Assembly (NCBI GenBank): GCA_030544235.1
Contig: CM060465.1
Coordinates: 8,363,001 to 8,427,000, forward strand
Source of the DNA: Lepturacanthus savala
Taxonomy: Eukaryota > Chordata > Actinopteri > Scombriformes > Trichiuridae
Direction of reading: 5' to 3'
DNA: 64,000 nucleotides
Both the position numbers and the translations under genes were made by a program. Below, one piece after another: positions 1 through 13,368 of the stretch (the first letter of the stretch is position 1; each line of letters opens with the position of its first letter). A model generated the notes under the pieces. The model was not told where the DNA came from, made no database searches, and saw nothing but the letters and a program-made list of their open reading frames with translations.

Positions 1-3000
1 GAAGAAGAAGCTTATTATTATGCAAATATAAACACAGTTATAACCACAGTCATTATTGCCTACATAAATAACGGCAGCATAATGGAAGCAGTGCCAAAAG
101 AAAGACTTCAAAGCATTGCATTATCTTTAAATAAAGTGAGCCATCATTGTTTGTCCTATTAGAAGTGGTAATAATACTGTAGTTAATCTATCTCCACTTA
201 CTCGCATAGTGCACCTTTGAAAAATAAGAATTCCCCAGTATTTTTTCTCCCTGCACATAATATGACATCGGCCTTTTTGTATTGTAAATGTAAACATAAT
301 TGTATGAGCTATCCTTGGAAAATTCAACAGGCTACTATATATCTTGCCCTCAACAGACTGAGCCTTCAAAGATTTCACAAACAAATCAGGCAAGATACAG
401 CTGGAGGACCCTTTTCTTGACATGTGAGAGTACTTGAAGCTCAGGTTAATAACTCGTGGGTCTAATGTCAGTTCTGTTCCACAGATCAATGTCAGGTGAC
501 TTTGGCCGACCTTGTACATTTGACGGGGTTGATGGTCATTGCATTAGATTCGGCTAATCTACATTGATTGCATTGACTCCTCGTAGGTAAATCATTAAAG
601 ATCTTTTGTGTGTATCACTGGTGTGTCTCCACATCCACTCCACCTGGATCTGATGACAAACGAGCTGCAAATGTAGTGAGACAATACCCTCTTGTGTCGA
701 CTCTTGCAGCTGCACTCTCTGGGAAATAGATCTCAGCACATTTTCTGTAGTTGTTTTTACTATCTACTGTTAAATCAAATGTGTGCTACATTTCACAAAA
801 TGCATCCAACCAAATCCTAAAATACCTTATTTTTTATTGGTAAAAAAAATAAAATAAAATATGACTGAATTTAACATTGCAAGAAAGGTTTCAGCAAAGA
901 ATGAAGAGCTGGCCTGATCAAGGTTGAACCATTCTATTCCGTGTCTTTCATCAAAAGAAAATTAGTGAACATTGTGAAACTGAGTAATTCTTTATCAGGT
1001 AATGTTAACATACACAGTATCATGTAATATTAACATACATACATACATACATATATATCTTAAAAAACATAAACATTTGCAAAAGAATGACAGAAGAAGA
1101 AAGGAGTATATATAGTATAGAGACCTGTGATTTATATATAAACAGAAATACAGATGGTTCACTTATTTTTTATCTGAAATAATAAATCCTTCTTTTCCTC
1201 AGATATGTATTTTGGATAGACATGCTGTGGACATTAGAAATGTAAAATTTTACATTTTTAAAGCATGTATGTGGTTTTATCTGTATTTTTGGGATAAAGG
1301 TGCAACACAGCAGAGTTGCAGTGTTTACAAACCTGCATTTGTCATTTGCCTTTTATGCAACCTTTTTTTGTATTTCTTCCTAATCATGCCATGCTGTATC
1401 CTGTCACAGGACACATTAGGTTAGAATATAGATCCAGGACAGGTTTCTAGTCTATTAATGTTCTAATCATGGCTGAACCTGCAGCACTGGTGAGAGTATG
1501 AAGTGAAAAGTCTCCGTTTTATATATCCTGTATTATAATCCCACATAAGAAAGGGCATGTCAAGGCTGATAAACTGGGTGGTTTAACAATATGCCACCAC
1601 ACACATCAACATATTTGCATGGAACTGTTGGAAACTGTTGAACAAAAATTGTGACCACTCAGAGTCTAATGCTTGATCGGATTGAAATGTTTTAGTGTAT
1701 AAACTGGCAAATGTTCCATTTACGAAAAATGTATTGAATTCATATCCATCCATCCTGTATTCAAACCCATAAATGGTGAGGAGAATAAATTAATCACAAA
1801 ATGAGGGTCGATTATAAAGTCATAAAAGGACAAATATGATTAATAAATAAAATCTTCAGTAAAGGTTTGCTCATTTTAATTTATATGGGTTTGTATTATT
1901 AAACTAATACTTCCCTGTATGTAGACTTTAACTAATGCACAACTAAAATGTTTAAAATGTCAAATTCATTGAACATAGTTTTGTTTTTTTTTGCTTTGTT
2001 TCAAGACATTTGAGTCTAGTTGGTACTGACTTGTCTGATGATCTGAAACATATCATTTTATATTCAAAATGTCAACAGAATTTCACCAAACCTTAGATTC
2101 ATGTTTTTTTTTTGTCTCACAACAATGATATAGCACAATAAAGTTACAGATAAAAGCAAAAGAAAGGATTATTGGTGTTTAGGATTAATGAAGCAACATC
2201 ACATTTTTTAAGATTAGAAGTAAAACTTGAAAAGGATAAAAGCTGGCTGTCCTAATGACCTCGTTGTTGGGTCATGCAATCAACTGTTATTTCCCCCAAG
2301 TGGCAGCATATTGTTCAGTATCCAGTTATCAGTGATGGAAAGTGTCAGACACATACCCTTATCAGTTCTCCGTCCAACAAACATTTGATAGATAGCTGGG
2401 CTGGAAAAGTGATAAGGAGATGTGCTTGACAACATTATAACCTGAACAACATTTTTATAAAAAAATATCAATAGCAAAAAAAATGTCAAAATATATTCAT
2501 ATATAATATTAAGACATTCAAATATATCAATACACAACCTGACCTTAGCAAAGGCCAAAAAGAAAAAAAAGTCTCACTTGGTCTTCACCCAGTATCATCA
2601 CCACGTTTACGAAAGTTTTTCTGTTCCACAATTTAACATTGGTGATACAGACATCCTTCATCATCTTCTTCATCATCGGAACCAACATGCCGTCCAGCTG
2701 CAGTCTCAGTCCACCCCGCATCACCACAGCCCAGCGTTCATTTAGCGTTCATCTGCACCCCAAAGGCAGAGTAAGTTTGAGGCCACGTCCCATGAGCATT
2801 TTTATGTCACTCTAGCCCCACCTCATTCCCAGCTCTGTCCCGTCTCTCAATGATTAATAGAGTCAATACTCAGATTAGCTTTTCTCTCTCTCTTCATTGT
2901 CAGTCAGTGTTATAAGGAAGCTTTGCCTCAGAAAAAAAAAAAAAAAAACATTTTCAGCTCAACAACCAGAAAAGTAAACAGTCACATATATTCACATTTG

Positions 3001-4801
3001 GGCCTTAGAGGTGGGTTACTTTGTGATCTGAAATCGACTGATCATGAATCCCTGACTGTCAGTAACTTTATATTACAGAAAATAAACAAATCAGTGAAAT
3101 AAGTGACTATTGTAATGTAGGAAACTTTGAAATTAATTTTTTACAAGAAATTAACTTGTAGCAATGTAATAATTGATGAATTACAAATGAGCATAATCCA
3201 GAATGGAGGTATTGGAATTGCTTGAAAACAGACATCAAGATATCCAAAAAAGCATCCTAAAGTTTATAGAAATGTACTTTATTGACTTCATCATTACAGT
3301 ACATATCCTAAAAGAAGACACTGTGTCATCTGCAAAATAGTTGTCATTTTGTTCAATTACCTCCTGAGTTTCAAAAAGTATTTTCAAACAAATATTAAAT
3401 GTTGTGAATAGACTCTACAGAGTTTGCTCATCACTTTTCATTGCAACTATTTCTGTTGTCATTGTGTTTTAAATCAGGACCAGTAAGGATGAACAAACAA
3501 ACACGTGCCCTCCTGACTGTTATCTGTAGCCTCTCCTGAGCATGCCTGTTGGCAGAGGAAGGACAGCAGACGTCTCTGTGTGTTTTGCTGCTGGTTATCT
3601 CCGCCCGGTTCCTCCCCTCAGTGTGAAATGTCCCGCGCAAATTAAACACGACTGGCTCGCTTTCTGATCCAGTTCCGGATTTCTTCTCCACACCAGCCGC
3701 CAACAGCGGTCACACGGATGAGGGGAGATCTGCCGAGCGTCTCCTCTGCAGTGCTGGTCGGCTCTCCTCTGGGATTAGCCGCGCTGCATTCCCACTGTCA
3801 GCAGCACCGGGGCCTTCACTACACACACACACAGATACAAAATCAGCCTGGGGTGGGGTCGACTATACAAACACACACATAAATTCTTTTTCTTTCTGTC
3901 TTTCTGTCTCCCATAGACACAAACTCGTCTAGTTTGAACATTTTTGACTGTTGAGCTTTATCTTTATTTCTTACAAACTCACAACACACACACACATACA
4001 CACACAACAATGAATGAGTCTTTGTCACCTCATATAACAAAAGTTGTTTTTTAAAGGTTGTAGGAAACTCTCTCACCTCCTCTCCGCTTGCTGTCCCCCT
4101 CACCCCAGGGACCATAGATCAGGTTGAACAAAGAGGTCAAAGTGCACAGTAGCAGTCAAACTTCACAGAATTTGAGTCTGTGCTAATTTATTTAGAAAGA
4201 AAAGGGGTGTTTTTTCACTTAAAACATACTTTCCCTTCTTATTCAGGCTTGTATGTCTAAACCACTACCACCCAACACTATTCATCTTCCCCGTCTCTTC
4301 CTCTGCCGGGCTAAAGGGGTCACATCCCAACGGAGAGGACGCCTGGAGTGACTCACCTCCCTCACTGCATCCTCTGGGGTCATGATTGCCAGTTGTTAAA
4401 TAATAATAGATGATTATCCAAAAGATAGAAGGGGATTTCCACTGCTATTTTGTCTACAAACAAAAGAGGCACTCAATTAAGTGGGGGGCTTGATTAGGCT
4501 TTTCCTGGGGAGACCAGGTAATTCCCACAAATGGCACCCTGAGAGAGCAGGCGGGGGGTCTCAGGGATTAGTCGACTGCAGGATGATGCAGAGATGTGGG
4601 AAATATCTTTGGGTGGGGAAGAAAGCTGGTTTTACAGCATCACAGCTCATAGAAAGTGTTGATCAACACTGTGGTGAAATGACCATGTGTCAGCCTTATG
4701 ATTTATTTAGTCTTAGCGTGCATGAAATCCAAAATATCAGCGGTCCACACAATCGCTCCACACAATACAGCACGGTGCAGATCAGTGGCTGGAATTAATC
4801 T

Positions 4802-4815
4802 CCAGCAGAGGGCAC
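4802..4815 (+). promoter_or_regulatory. candidate CTCF core site
   Basis: CCAGCAGAGGGCAC matches the CTCF core consensus CCASYAGRKGGCRS at all 14 positions. It lies about 23 kb upstream of rasgrf1. Binding is inferred. Confidence 0.5.
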
Positions 4816-5940
4816 TATGCATCCTTTCTATTTATAGTCGTTGACTAAGATTTCTAAAGGGGATTAGAGGCTTCCTGAGGATGCCTTGCTCTGTTTTCAG
4901 GGAAAAAAAAGGCCAATTTTTCTTTGACTGTGCCCTACTAGCAGCCATTTTTAGACATTCTTTATTATGCTGAACTATTGATTATTGCAATATGTCCAAT
5001 ATTATCTCATTTTATTATCATGTTTATCATGCAAGCAGTTTTATACATTTAGATGTGTTCGCAGGTTGAGATTCTGTTAAATGCAGCCAATCATGTTATT
5101 TTTGGTATTTGGTACATCTGTGTACTGGTCGCTGTGTGCACCATGCAGGGCGCTGGCATCTAATACACATATCATCTCACATCTCTGACAAGACTTTTGC
5201 CTAAACCATTTTTGGCAGCACTAAACTTGACTCAGTTGCTATGGACACAGATGATGTTTTCTTTTTCAACCTTTTTTTTCTATCTGTGACCATGACAACA
5301 AAATGTCTGTTATGGGAAATTGTGTGTGTTTTTAGAAGCCGGTAAACAAAGGGGGGCAATGTCTACATTAATTATGGTGGGTTAATATACATGTAAGGAA
5401 AGAAATGCATTTTCATAGCAATACTCTATAATAATAATAATAATAATGTATTTTGCTAATTACATATCTGCAGCCTCAGTGATTGTTCCAAAATCTTCAG
5501 ATAACAGCATTTGCAATGTATAAAAATGTTTTACAGCACCATCCACTAGTGGTATTAAGCCTCAATATGGTATTGTACGTGTTTGAAACACTGGGGGATA
5601 TTCATGTGCAGACATGTTTGTGCAGATAAATATTATATTATATTTTGTGCAGATCTGTGAATTATATGGTTTATTTTAAACCTGAATTAAAGACTCCTGT
5701 TTGATTTGGATTTTCATCATGTGCTTCTTTATACTTCTGCTTATTCAGCACAACCCTGGATAAATTAACTAAATCGGCACAACAGAGAGATTGAATTCAA
5801 CACATCATTCTTCAGACAACTCTTAACTTCTCCAACAAGAATCCTTAAGTCGTATCATTTGTCAATCATTCTACTTCATCAAATTGAGATTCTCTCAAGT
5901 GCAAATCAACTAGATCCTGTATCTTCAAAATCTAATGATT

Positions 5941-6010
5941 TAAAAGTACAGTAGGTAGTTATCAGCAGCATCTAGTGGAGAAGTTTCACATTGCAACTGA
6001 TTGAGCAACA
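5941..6010. mobile_element. fragment of the intron-5 MITE family
   Basis: The words AAAGTACAGTAGGTAG, CAGCATCTAGTGG and CACATTGCAACTG match the left part of the 36525-36863 element. The right part is absent or too diverged to see. Confidence 0.45.
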
Positions 6011-6256
6011 AATGAACTTAAGAAAATGAAAAAGGGGGGAGATGGTTACTGTTGAAGCATGGCAGTGTAAAGTGTAGAGGTAGAGTGACTAAAGTTCTTA
6101 CTTTTAAGATAAAATAAAAACATTGAAAGCATTTATCAGGAGAAACTGACAGAGTTATGTTAAACCAGTGCTATACAATCACATAATTACAGTGATAATC
6201 CCTGGTTTGTATATGACCTTTCAGAGATAATTAATTTCAGAAATAAAACCTCAATC

Positions 6257-6385
6257 CAGGTGAATATTAAATAATGAGAATATCTTGAAAAATTGCAATC
6301 ATTTTAGAAGTGAAACTACATATATAGATTTATTATGCATAGAGTGAAATGTTTCAAGCCTTTTTCTTGTACCTTTAGATTTTCA
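6257..6385. repeat. interspersed repeat, copy 1 (Tc1-type MITE candidate)
   Basis: This shares an ordered series of words with 11228-11400: AGAAGTGAAACT, ATAGATTTATTA, AGTGAAATGTTTCA and GCCTTTTTCTTGTA. The family resembles the fish repeat beginning CTCAAAAAATTAGAATAT. Boundaries are approximate. Confidence 0.5.
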
Positions 6386-6683
6386 AAGTAGAACCCCACT
6401 GTACCTTAATGATGAGATATTTAATTTTTATCTAAAGTCAGTACAAGACAAAACCTTTAATTACTTGTGTTTATTTGTCTACTATTGTAACTCTTGCTAC
6501 AATGGTGTATCAGTGGATATTTGATAACATAGTATAATGAAACCCTGATAACACAATATAATAAAAACCCCTGACATATCTACATTATAATGTATCATAA
6601 ACTGCTCACAAAATAGGGTGTTAAAATACATTTTTTCTGCACTAATAGTTCATCAGTAGGTTGGTTGTTTCCTACCAGTGTGA

Positions 6684-6697
6684 CCACTAGATGGCAG
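6684..6697 (+). promoter_or_regulatory. candidate CTCF core site
   Basis: CCACTAGATGGCAG matches CCASYAGRKGGCRS at all 14 positions and has the same orientation as the site at 4802. Some fish repeats carry CTAG-TGGCAGC words, so a transposon origin is possible. Confidence 0.5.
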
Positions 6698-7331
6698 CGT
6701 CAAATCAACCATCAGCAGCATGGAGCTGTGTGTGGCCACCAATCTCATTATTAGCACATGATGAGGCTGCACTTCTTTGAAAGAAGCAAATGCAGGATAT
6801 AGGATGAATATTTAAGAGGGATGAAAGGAAACAAACTGAATCAACACATTCAAAAAAAAGTGGATGTCCAAGGTCATTGTGAAATAAGAAAAAACACCAT
6901 TGAGACTCCCAGCACAGCAGTCACGCATTTATATTTGTTCTGGATAAATTATAGATGGTTATTTTAAAGTGTGCGTGTTTAACGGGTGTTGATCATTGCT
7001 GTGTGCCACATCTCATCTTCAGTCAGTTTGACCTCTTTCGCTGTGTCTGTATTTTCAATTATCTCTGAGATTTTTCAGCTGAGCACACAAAGGTTTGGGG
7101 AGAGGACACACAAACCTGCTGGGTAACACTGTTAGCAGCTTTCAGTGCATATAATGACATATACATATATTTTAAAATAAAAATTTTGAGAAAGAATGGA
7201 GGTTCCTGCTGTTCAAATCTGACCAACTACCACACTTATCAACCCACTGGAAATGATTTTCTTTATAAAAGCATGTAAGAGTACTGGACACACCAAAGCT
7301 TTAATACAGTAATTATATAAATAGTATATAA

Positions 7332-7439
<108 letters not shown>

Positions 7440-7559
7440 TTATTATTATTATTTGTACAAATGTATGATTGCTATGCGGTGTGCCTGCTAACACACAAAC
7501 TGTAAAATAACACCACCCACTCATTCTGTTGTGGTTTGACTTCCTTTATAATGTATCTG

Positions 7560-7868
7560 AATACTAGCCATTTAGAAATGGCTCTGGTTGTGATGTCACA
7601 ACAGGTTTTGGAAGGTAATAATAACCTCTCCTGGATCCTCTCTGGTAGGCAGGACATTTTCAACAGCTCTAGGCCAATCACAACAGAGCAGGCTTTTCAG
7701 TGGGGAGGGGGGGAACAGAAGTTTTTCAGAGTGAGTGTGTGAGAAGGCAGACTGTATTGCTGCTACAGGTCTAACTACCTGCATTTGGATAATACAAATA
7801 TGGTAACTGTATAAAACAGACATGAAAATTTAAATATTTAACTGCAAAAAAGAAAAAATAGGGCCCCT
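7560..7868. mobile_element. inverted, decayed copy of the AGGGGCCC TTAA-type MITE
   Basis: The right end, TAGGGCCCCT at 7859-7868, is the complement of the family terminus. Internal GGCAGACTGTATTGCTGCTACAG and GGTTGTGATGTCACAAC are the complements of words in 52649-52903. The left end is too diverged to place exactly. Two open frames of about 70 codons here are spurious. Confidence 0.55.
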
Positions 7869-7889
7869 TATATACACATATTGGCTCAG

Positions 7890-7927
7890 ATAAACAAGGA
7901 TGTTTAAACATAAACATCCTTGTTTAT
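7890..7927. repeat. perfect 17-base inverted repeat
   Basis: Arms 7890-7906 and 7911-7927 (ATAAACAAGGATGTTTA and its exact complement) are separated by AACA. It lies just beyond the end of the MITE at 7868. Could form a cruciform or RNA hairpin. Confidence 0.85.
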
Positions 7928-10900
7928 TTCAGCTTGTACTCGACTTGCTGAGTAAATGATTGTAGATTTTACTGAACACAGCTTTTTACACTGTGCAAAG
8001 AAAGCCAACGGCATCAGGTAACCTGCATGACATGCAAATTAAAGCGACATATCTTCACGCCTTGCACTGTAAACAATCCTCTGAGGCAGCCAGGAAATAA
8101 ATATTGTTGGCAAAACAAGGTGTGACACAAGCAGGTATGAACTTTGTTTGGGATGAGGTCCCTGCCTTTAATAATCATATGATGACATTTAGAAACAGAG
8201 GTGATACTTTCTTAGTAGTACATGCAGAATTTCCACAAAATACTGCCGTAAAAAAGGGAGAGAAAAGGGGGTATTAAAGATCAGAACCTCAAATATCAAC
8301 TCTGCACAGTGTTGCCAAGTCTTGTTGCTATGGAGATTGCATCCTACTGCAGGTGTGAGTAACGACAGAGGAAGTCAACTGTGCTTCCCTCTCTGTGTCT
8401 CTTTCTGCTCCTCTGTATCTCACATGGTCCTCGCTGCATGTGTGAGCACATGTGAGTGTGCATTTTCCACTTCAGACACGCTAATAAACAGCCTTGAAGA
8501 TTTTACCTTGAGCTACATGTGAATTACAACTATGTGTTGGTACAATTTTTGAACTTTCTATGATCTCTGTTCATTATAAACACTAGTAGATTAAAATTAA
8601 AGCATTTATTGTCCTCAAATCCTGACATGTTTTTCATCTCTGCCATTGTGTTGGGGAGGTCACTAAGAGGGGCCATAATAGAGGACATCAGGTCTGTGCA
8701 AAGGCACAGTGCTTAGCACTCAGGCGGGTGTGCTTATAGCATAGACAGAAATAAATAGACATATTCCAAATACTACCAGGAGATCTTTGGTGGACCAAGA
8801 TGCTTTGCATCACAGCTTTGTTGGAAAAAATGTAGTTTGAAAATCTGAAAAGCTCTGACTTGGCAAGATGTGATATGACTCAAAAAAAAGGGCGTCTGTT
8901 TCTTCATGAGATGGTGTATCTCTTGTTCGTAGGATGTCTAATCCCTAAAGTAAATCACTGACGCTTTCAATGCTTATTCTATTTACTGGATCATTCTTTC
9001 TTTACAGTAACCTATACTGTTATATAACAGCATGTATTAGCCCCTACATACATGTTCAATTTTAATTTCCATTCACTACTCCTTTTCTGTATATTATTAG
9101 GTTTTATTCAGCCAAATATTTACCTGTCCAATCAAAGGGTGTGGCTGATTGTTAAGGTTGAGTGTTAGTTTGAGTTGTAGTTGGTCTATAGTTGAAGTTT
9201 AATGGTGGTAGAGAAAGATGCAAATGAAGCCATTCAAAATGCTGATTATTTTTATTCTATTATTTTACAATAAAAAAGAATACCATCACCAACAGTAGGA
9301 AAAGGCAATTTAGCAAAGGTGGAGATAGAAATTAAAGAGCTATGACTATAAAAAAAAAATAAATAAAACAGGGGCAATAATTACAAAGTAGCACAAACAG
9401 TATCAGGTGTACCAGTGAAAAAAGTACAAAAAAGTATGAAATGAGTCATCTCTCCAAGTGAGTTAACACTTGTCAATGGAGAGTGAACAGACTCTGTACA
9501 TATGAAATGTAGTGCGAGAGGTAGAACCAGGCTAGTGATGTGATGATTTTATCCCCTAATATATGTTGCTTCTCAGAAATCAGTGCTTCAACCTGTGACC
9601 TATGAGCCTTTTCCAAACACAAACACACATCCACATAATATAACACATCAATGAATAAACAACTAGTTAAAACTTAATTTAACTTAAATTTTTTAACTTA
9701 ATTTTTTGGCTGTTTAGATTAGAAAGTTTAGTATTTCTATAAAGCAAATTTAAAACATTATGCATAAGCTCTAGGAAGTGGTACATTTTCTGAAACATTT
9801 TATAGATCGAATTATGAATCAATTAATTGAGGAAATAATCAACCCTATTCCTCAATAATGGAAATAATCACTGCCATACAACCCAATTTTACAGCTAGCA
9901 TGCATGAAAAATATTAAATTGAAATGGAAACAGTATTTTTTTCCCACAAGAATTACACCCTCACATTGACTTGTCCAATTCTATCAGATTTGGAGCTGTT
10001 GTTATGCACTGCAGGCGGCTGCTGCTCGCCATCCTTGTGGCTTTGTGGCTTTGAGACTAACCGAGGCAGACTGAGAGAGGCTTATTAATCCCTGGGCTGC
10101 AGCTTCATTCTGAAGGCCACAATCAGGGGGGGGAATGCACTCACTGTATGATATAAATAGGATTCTTATGTTGATCATCTAAATATACAGTATGAAGTGC
10201 AGATGTTAAGATCCAGCATGTTCGAGTCGGCATTGTTATTAATAGGGGTTGACATTTTCACAGTTCATGGCTCAATCACTCTGTGCAAGCCTTGGTGAGC
10301 CTGCACATTTGTATTATGATGCATAAAAGCTCACCCAAATGTCGAATTTGTTCATAATTGCATTTTGAAGTAAAGATAAAAGCTAAAGATAACTCTCTGC
10401 AGTGGAAATGCAGAGTGTTTTTTTTTTTTTACTTCCTCATTACTGCTGCTAAAACCAAACGAAGCAAGAAGGCAACAAAGGAAAAAAGAGAGGACAAAGA
10501 AGGATCAAAAGAAGAATTAAGTTCTTTCTTGTGCATGGCCCATAAAAAAAACAAAAAAAAACAAAAAACAAATGAATAACAAATTGAACACTGAATGATC
10601 TGTATCTCATTAATGGCAGCCTGGAAAGGGCAGCAGTTTGATAAACAAATATAAATCAAAGATGGCAAGTCAAAGATTGTGGCAGATGCAATTCCAACTC
10701 TGTGGATTTTGATGTGAGAAGGTCATTGCCCTTTAGGCTGGATGGTATGTTAAATCACTAAGACCTACCATGAGCATTTGTAACTGACACACTTAATGTG
10801 AAGAATGTTTCAACAAAACTGATTTACAAGAAGGCTTAATTTTCCTGTTGTCAAAAACTCTCACCAAAACCAATAAGCTCTTGGATACAAGTCCATTGGT

Positions 10901-11227
10901 GCCTGTTGATGAAGTGCCCTATTTTTTCCTATTTTCCCAGATGAATATTTCAATTTTCAATAGTATTTATAAAAATTAGCATGTCTTTATGATCCAAAAG
11001 CACCTAGTTAGACCCCCCCCCCATCCATGCAGAAAAAATGTTACACCCCTGTCTCCGGTTTGGTTGGAAAAATATTGTCAACTACATGTTTTCCGGCTAT
11101 ATGGATCTAGCTATCTATCTATCTAGTTGTGACATCACAACTAGAGCTATTTCTAAAAGGCTTGTGTTGAGACATGTTTCAACAACACTAGAGATTTAGA
11201 CACAATTTGTGTGTGAGACACAAATAC

Positions 11228-11400
11228 AGGTGCATTTCAAATAATTAGAAAATCGTATAAAAGTTAAATATTTTGTCAATAACTTCAGAAAGTGAAACTT
11301 ATGTATTATATGGATTCATTACAGATAAAGTGAAATATTTCAGGCCTTTATTTCTTGTAATTTTTAGAATTATGGCTTATTATAATTTTTTAGCAAAAGT
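11228..11400. repeat. interspersed repeat, copy 2
   Basis: ATTTCAAATAATTAGAAAAT, GAAAGTGAAACTTATG, GATTCATTACAGATAAAGTG and GGCCTTTATTTCTTGTAATT are in the same order as in 6257-6385. No terminal repeats or coding capacity are seen. Confidence 0.5.
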
Positions 11401-12825
11401 TACTCAAACAGGAAATGACAAGCAAAAGACCACCAGACTAAAGGAGCTGGAAGATTGTTGAAGGGGCTTGTTGTTGCACTGCAGCTGAGATAATAGAATT
11501 TTTTATTGAGAGCACTCGTCACCAGTGGGACAACCTTGGCTGGGTTTAGGGAGTACTGGGTTGTAATGTAAGGGATGCCGCTGTGCCAGGATCTCACCAT
11601 TAAGGCTCATTTGTCCCTATTGATAGCCTCGATGATAGGCACTCTGAAAAGAAGCAGACAGAGAAAAGGTCAGTGTATGGATCTTAATTTGACCTCACTA
11701 ACCCGTCGTTGATTGGCAGCATCTGTCATCCTTAGATTTAATTTAACAGTGATTGAGCAGCGCAGAGACCATATTGGCAATAACCCCTGTGGGCTGTCCT
11801 GTCAGCGCAGCTCTTACAGAAGTCCGCGCTTGCCACCGCTTATGGCACAACTGTCTCCTGTGCCCATTTAGGCTGTGAATACAAGTGAGATTGGTGAGGC
11901 CATGTTCCTGTAGTGGCAATTTCTGCTTTCAATTCTCATATTACAGTTTTTTATGCACATTTACAGTCATTTAAACACAAAAGAAAAAAAAAACATGGCA
12001 GATCTTTAGAGGCTACAATGCATTTTTTTAAAATTTATTTCTCTCCATAATATATGGAATCAGGTTACAACTTTTTGCTCAGGTCAGTGTTTATTTTAAG
12101 GAGTGATGCACAATAATTCCATTCCAACCAGATGGAAAAATGTCCTCATTATTAATAAACCAATAAGGCTAAATATTAATGACATTTTGAGGAACTGATT
12201 TGCCAGAAATGGAATACAATATTCATACATATGGTTTAATTGTTATGAAGATAAGTATTTTTTGTGTTTGTATACATTTTATTGCCATGTTTATCTACAT
12301 AGGGAGTGGATCTCTCTCTATGGTGCTTGTCATATTGCACCACCATGTTTCTACACTAGCCCAGAATAGACAAACCAAGCTGCATTTACATCTGCAATCT
12401 CACCACAAGATGAAACTACACATTGTACCATTTAGAGTCTGCATTCATGCTAAATTCTAAGTTGTACTTAGACACAGTATACTGACATGTTCACAGTAAC
12501 ACATGTTGATATTTAGCAGGTAATATCCACCAGGTTCCCCATCTTAGTTTAGCATGTTAGCACATTAGCATTTAATTTTGATAATTAGCACTAGATACAA
12601 AGTTCAGCTGAGGCTGAATGATATGCAGTTATTTTGTCAGGGGATCAGGATTTTACCAACACCAGGATCCATTGCATGGGTTTCCTGTAATAGATATGAA
12701 GCTATTTCACTCAATAAGTAATACAATCATGGGGTTCTGGACTCATTGACACCTGTTGATATGACGTTCTTGTCCCTATACACCTGGTTTAAAAGCTTGG
12801 AAAAAGGTGGAGTGATGAGATCTTG

Positions 12826-13056
12826 AGATCCTGAGGAGTTCAAGTATCTCGGTATGTTGATTACAGGTGAGGGAAGGATGGAGCAGTGCTATGTTCCTAC
12901 ACTCACCTATGGTCACAAGCTTTGGGCAGTGAATGTAAGGACGCTATTGCAAATACAACTGGCCCAAATGAGTTTCCTGTTTCCTGAGAGCTGGGCTCTC
13001 CCTTAGAGATAGTATGAGAAGCTCGGTCATCCGGGATGAGTCAGAGTAGAACCACT
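12826..13056 (+). mobile_element. Rex3/RTE-type LINE 3' fragment
   Basis: Reading frames encode EEFKYLG, then GEGRMEQ, then after a deletion YVPTLTYGHKLWAV, followed by GCTCTCCCTTAGAGATAG and GAGAAGCTCGGTCATCCGGGA. These words are characteristic of the end of fish Rex3 (RTE clade) retrotransposons. The copy is short, internally deleted and directly followed by a (GATG)n tail, the usual Rex3 3' end. Confidence 0.8.
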
Positions 13057-13153
13057 GGATGGATGGATGGATGGATGGAAGAATGGATGGAAGAATGGAT
13101 GGATGATGGATGGATGGATGGATGGATGGATGGATGGATGGATGGATGGATGG
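13057..13153 (+). repeat. (GATG)n array, tail of the Rex3 fragment
   Basis: Tandem GGAT/GATG units with two GGAAGAAT interruptions. It begins exactly where the Rex3-like sequence ends, so it is most likely an expanded retrotransposon tail. Confidence 0.9.
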
Positions 13154-13284
13154 AAGTTCAAAGATTGACCCGCAAATGGTGCTAGAAGAAAGGTCGGAGG
13201 ATCATCAAAGTCAATAGAAACTATCTTCTAGAGACCCTGACTATCTGTAGCAAATTGTCAAGATATTTCACCTTGAATGATAAA

Positions 13285-13368
13285 TTGTCTACCTCATGAT
13301 GGCACTCATCATGAGGTAGACAAACACATTGGCCCCCAGAAAACATTCTGGGGGCCAAGAATGTTTTC
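13285..13368. repeat. cluster of three inverted repeats, two of them overlapping
   Basis: Arms 13285-13301/13307-13323 (17 bases, loop 5), 13329-13341/13346-13358 (13 bases, loop 4) and 13339-13349/13358-13368 (11 bases, loop 8) are all perfect. The last two share sequence, so only one can form at a time. No gene is seen here. Confidence 0.8.

Noticed and set aside
127..519. 130-codon minus-strand frame
   Set aside because: No recognisable domain, splice context or composition shift; short enough to arise by chance.
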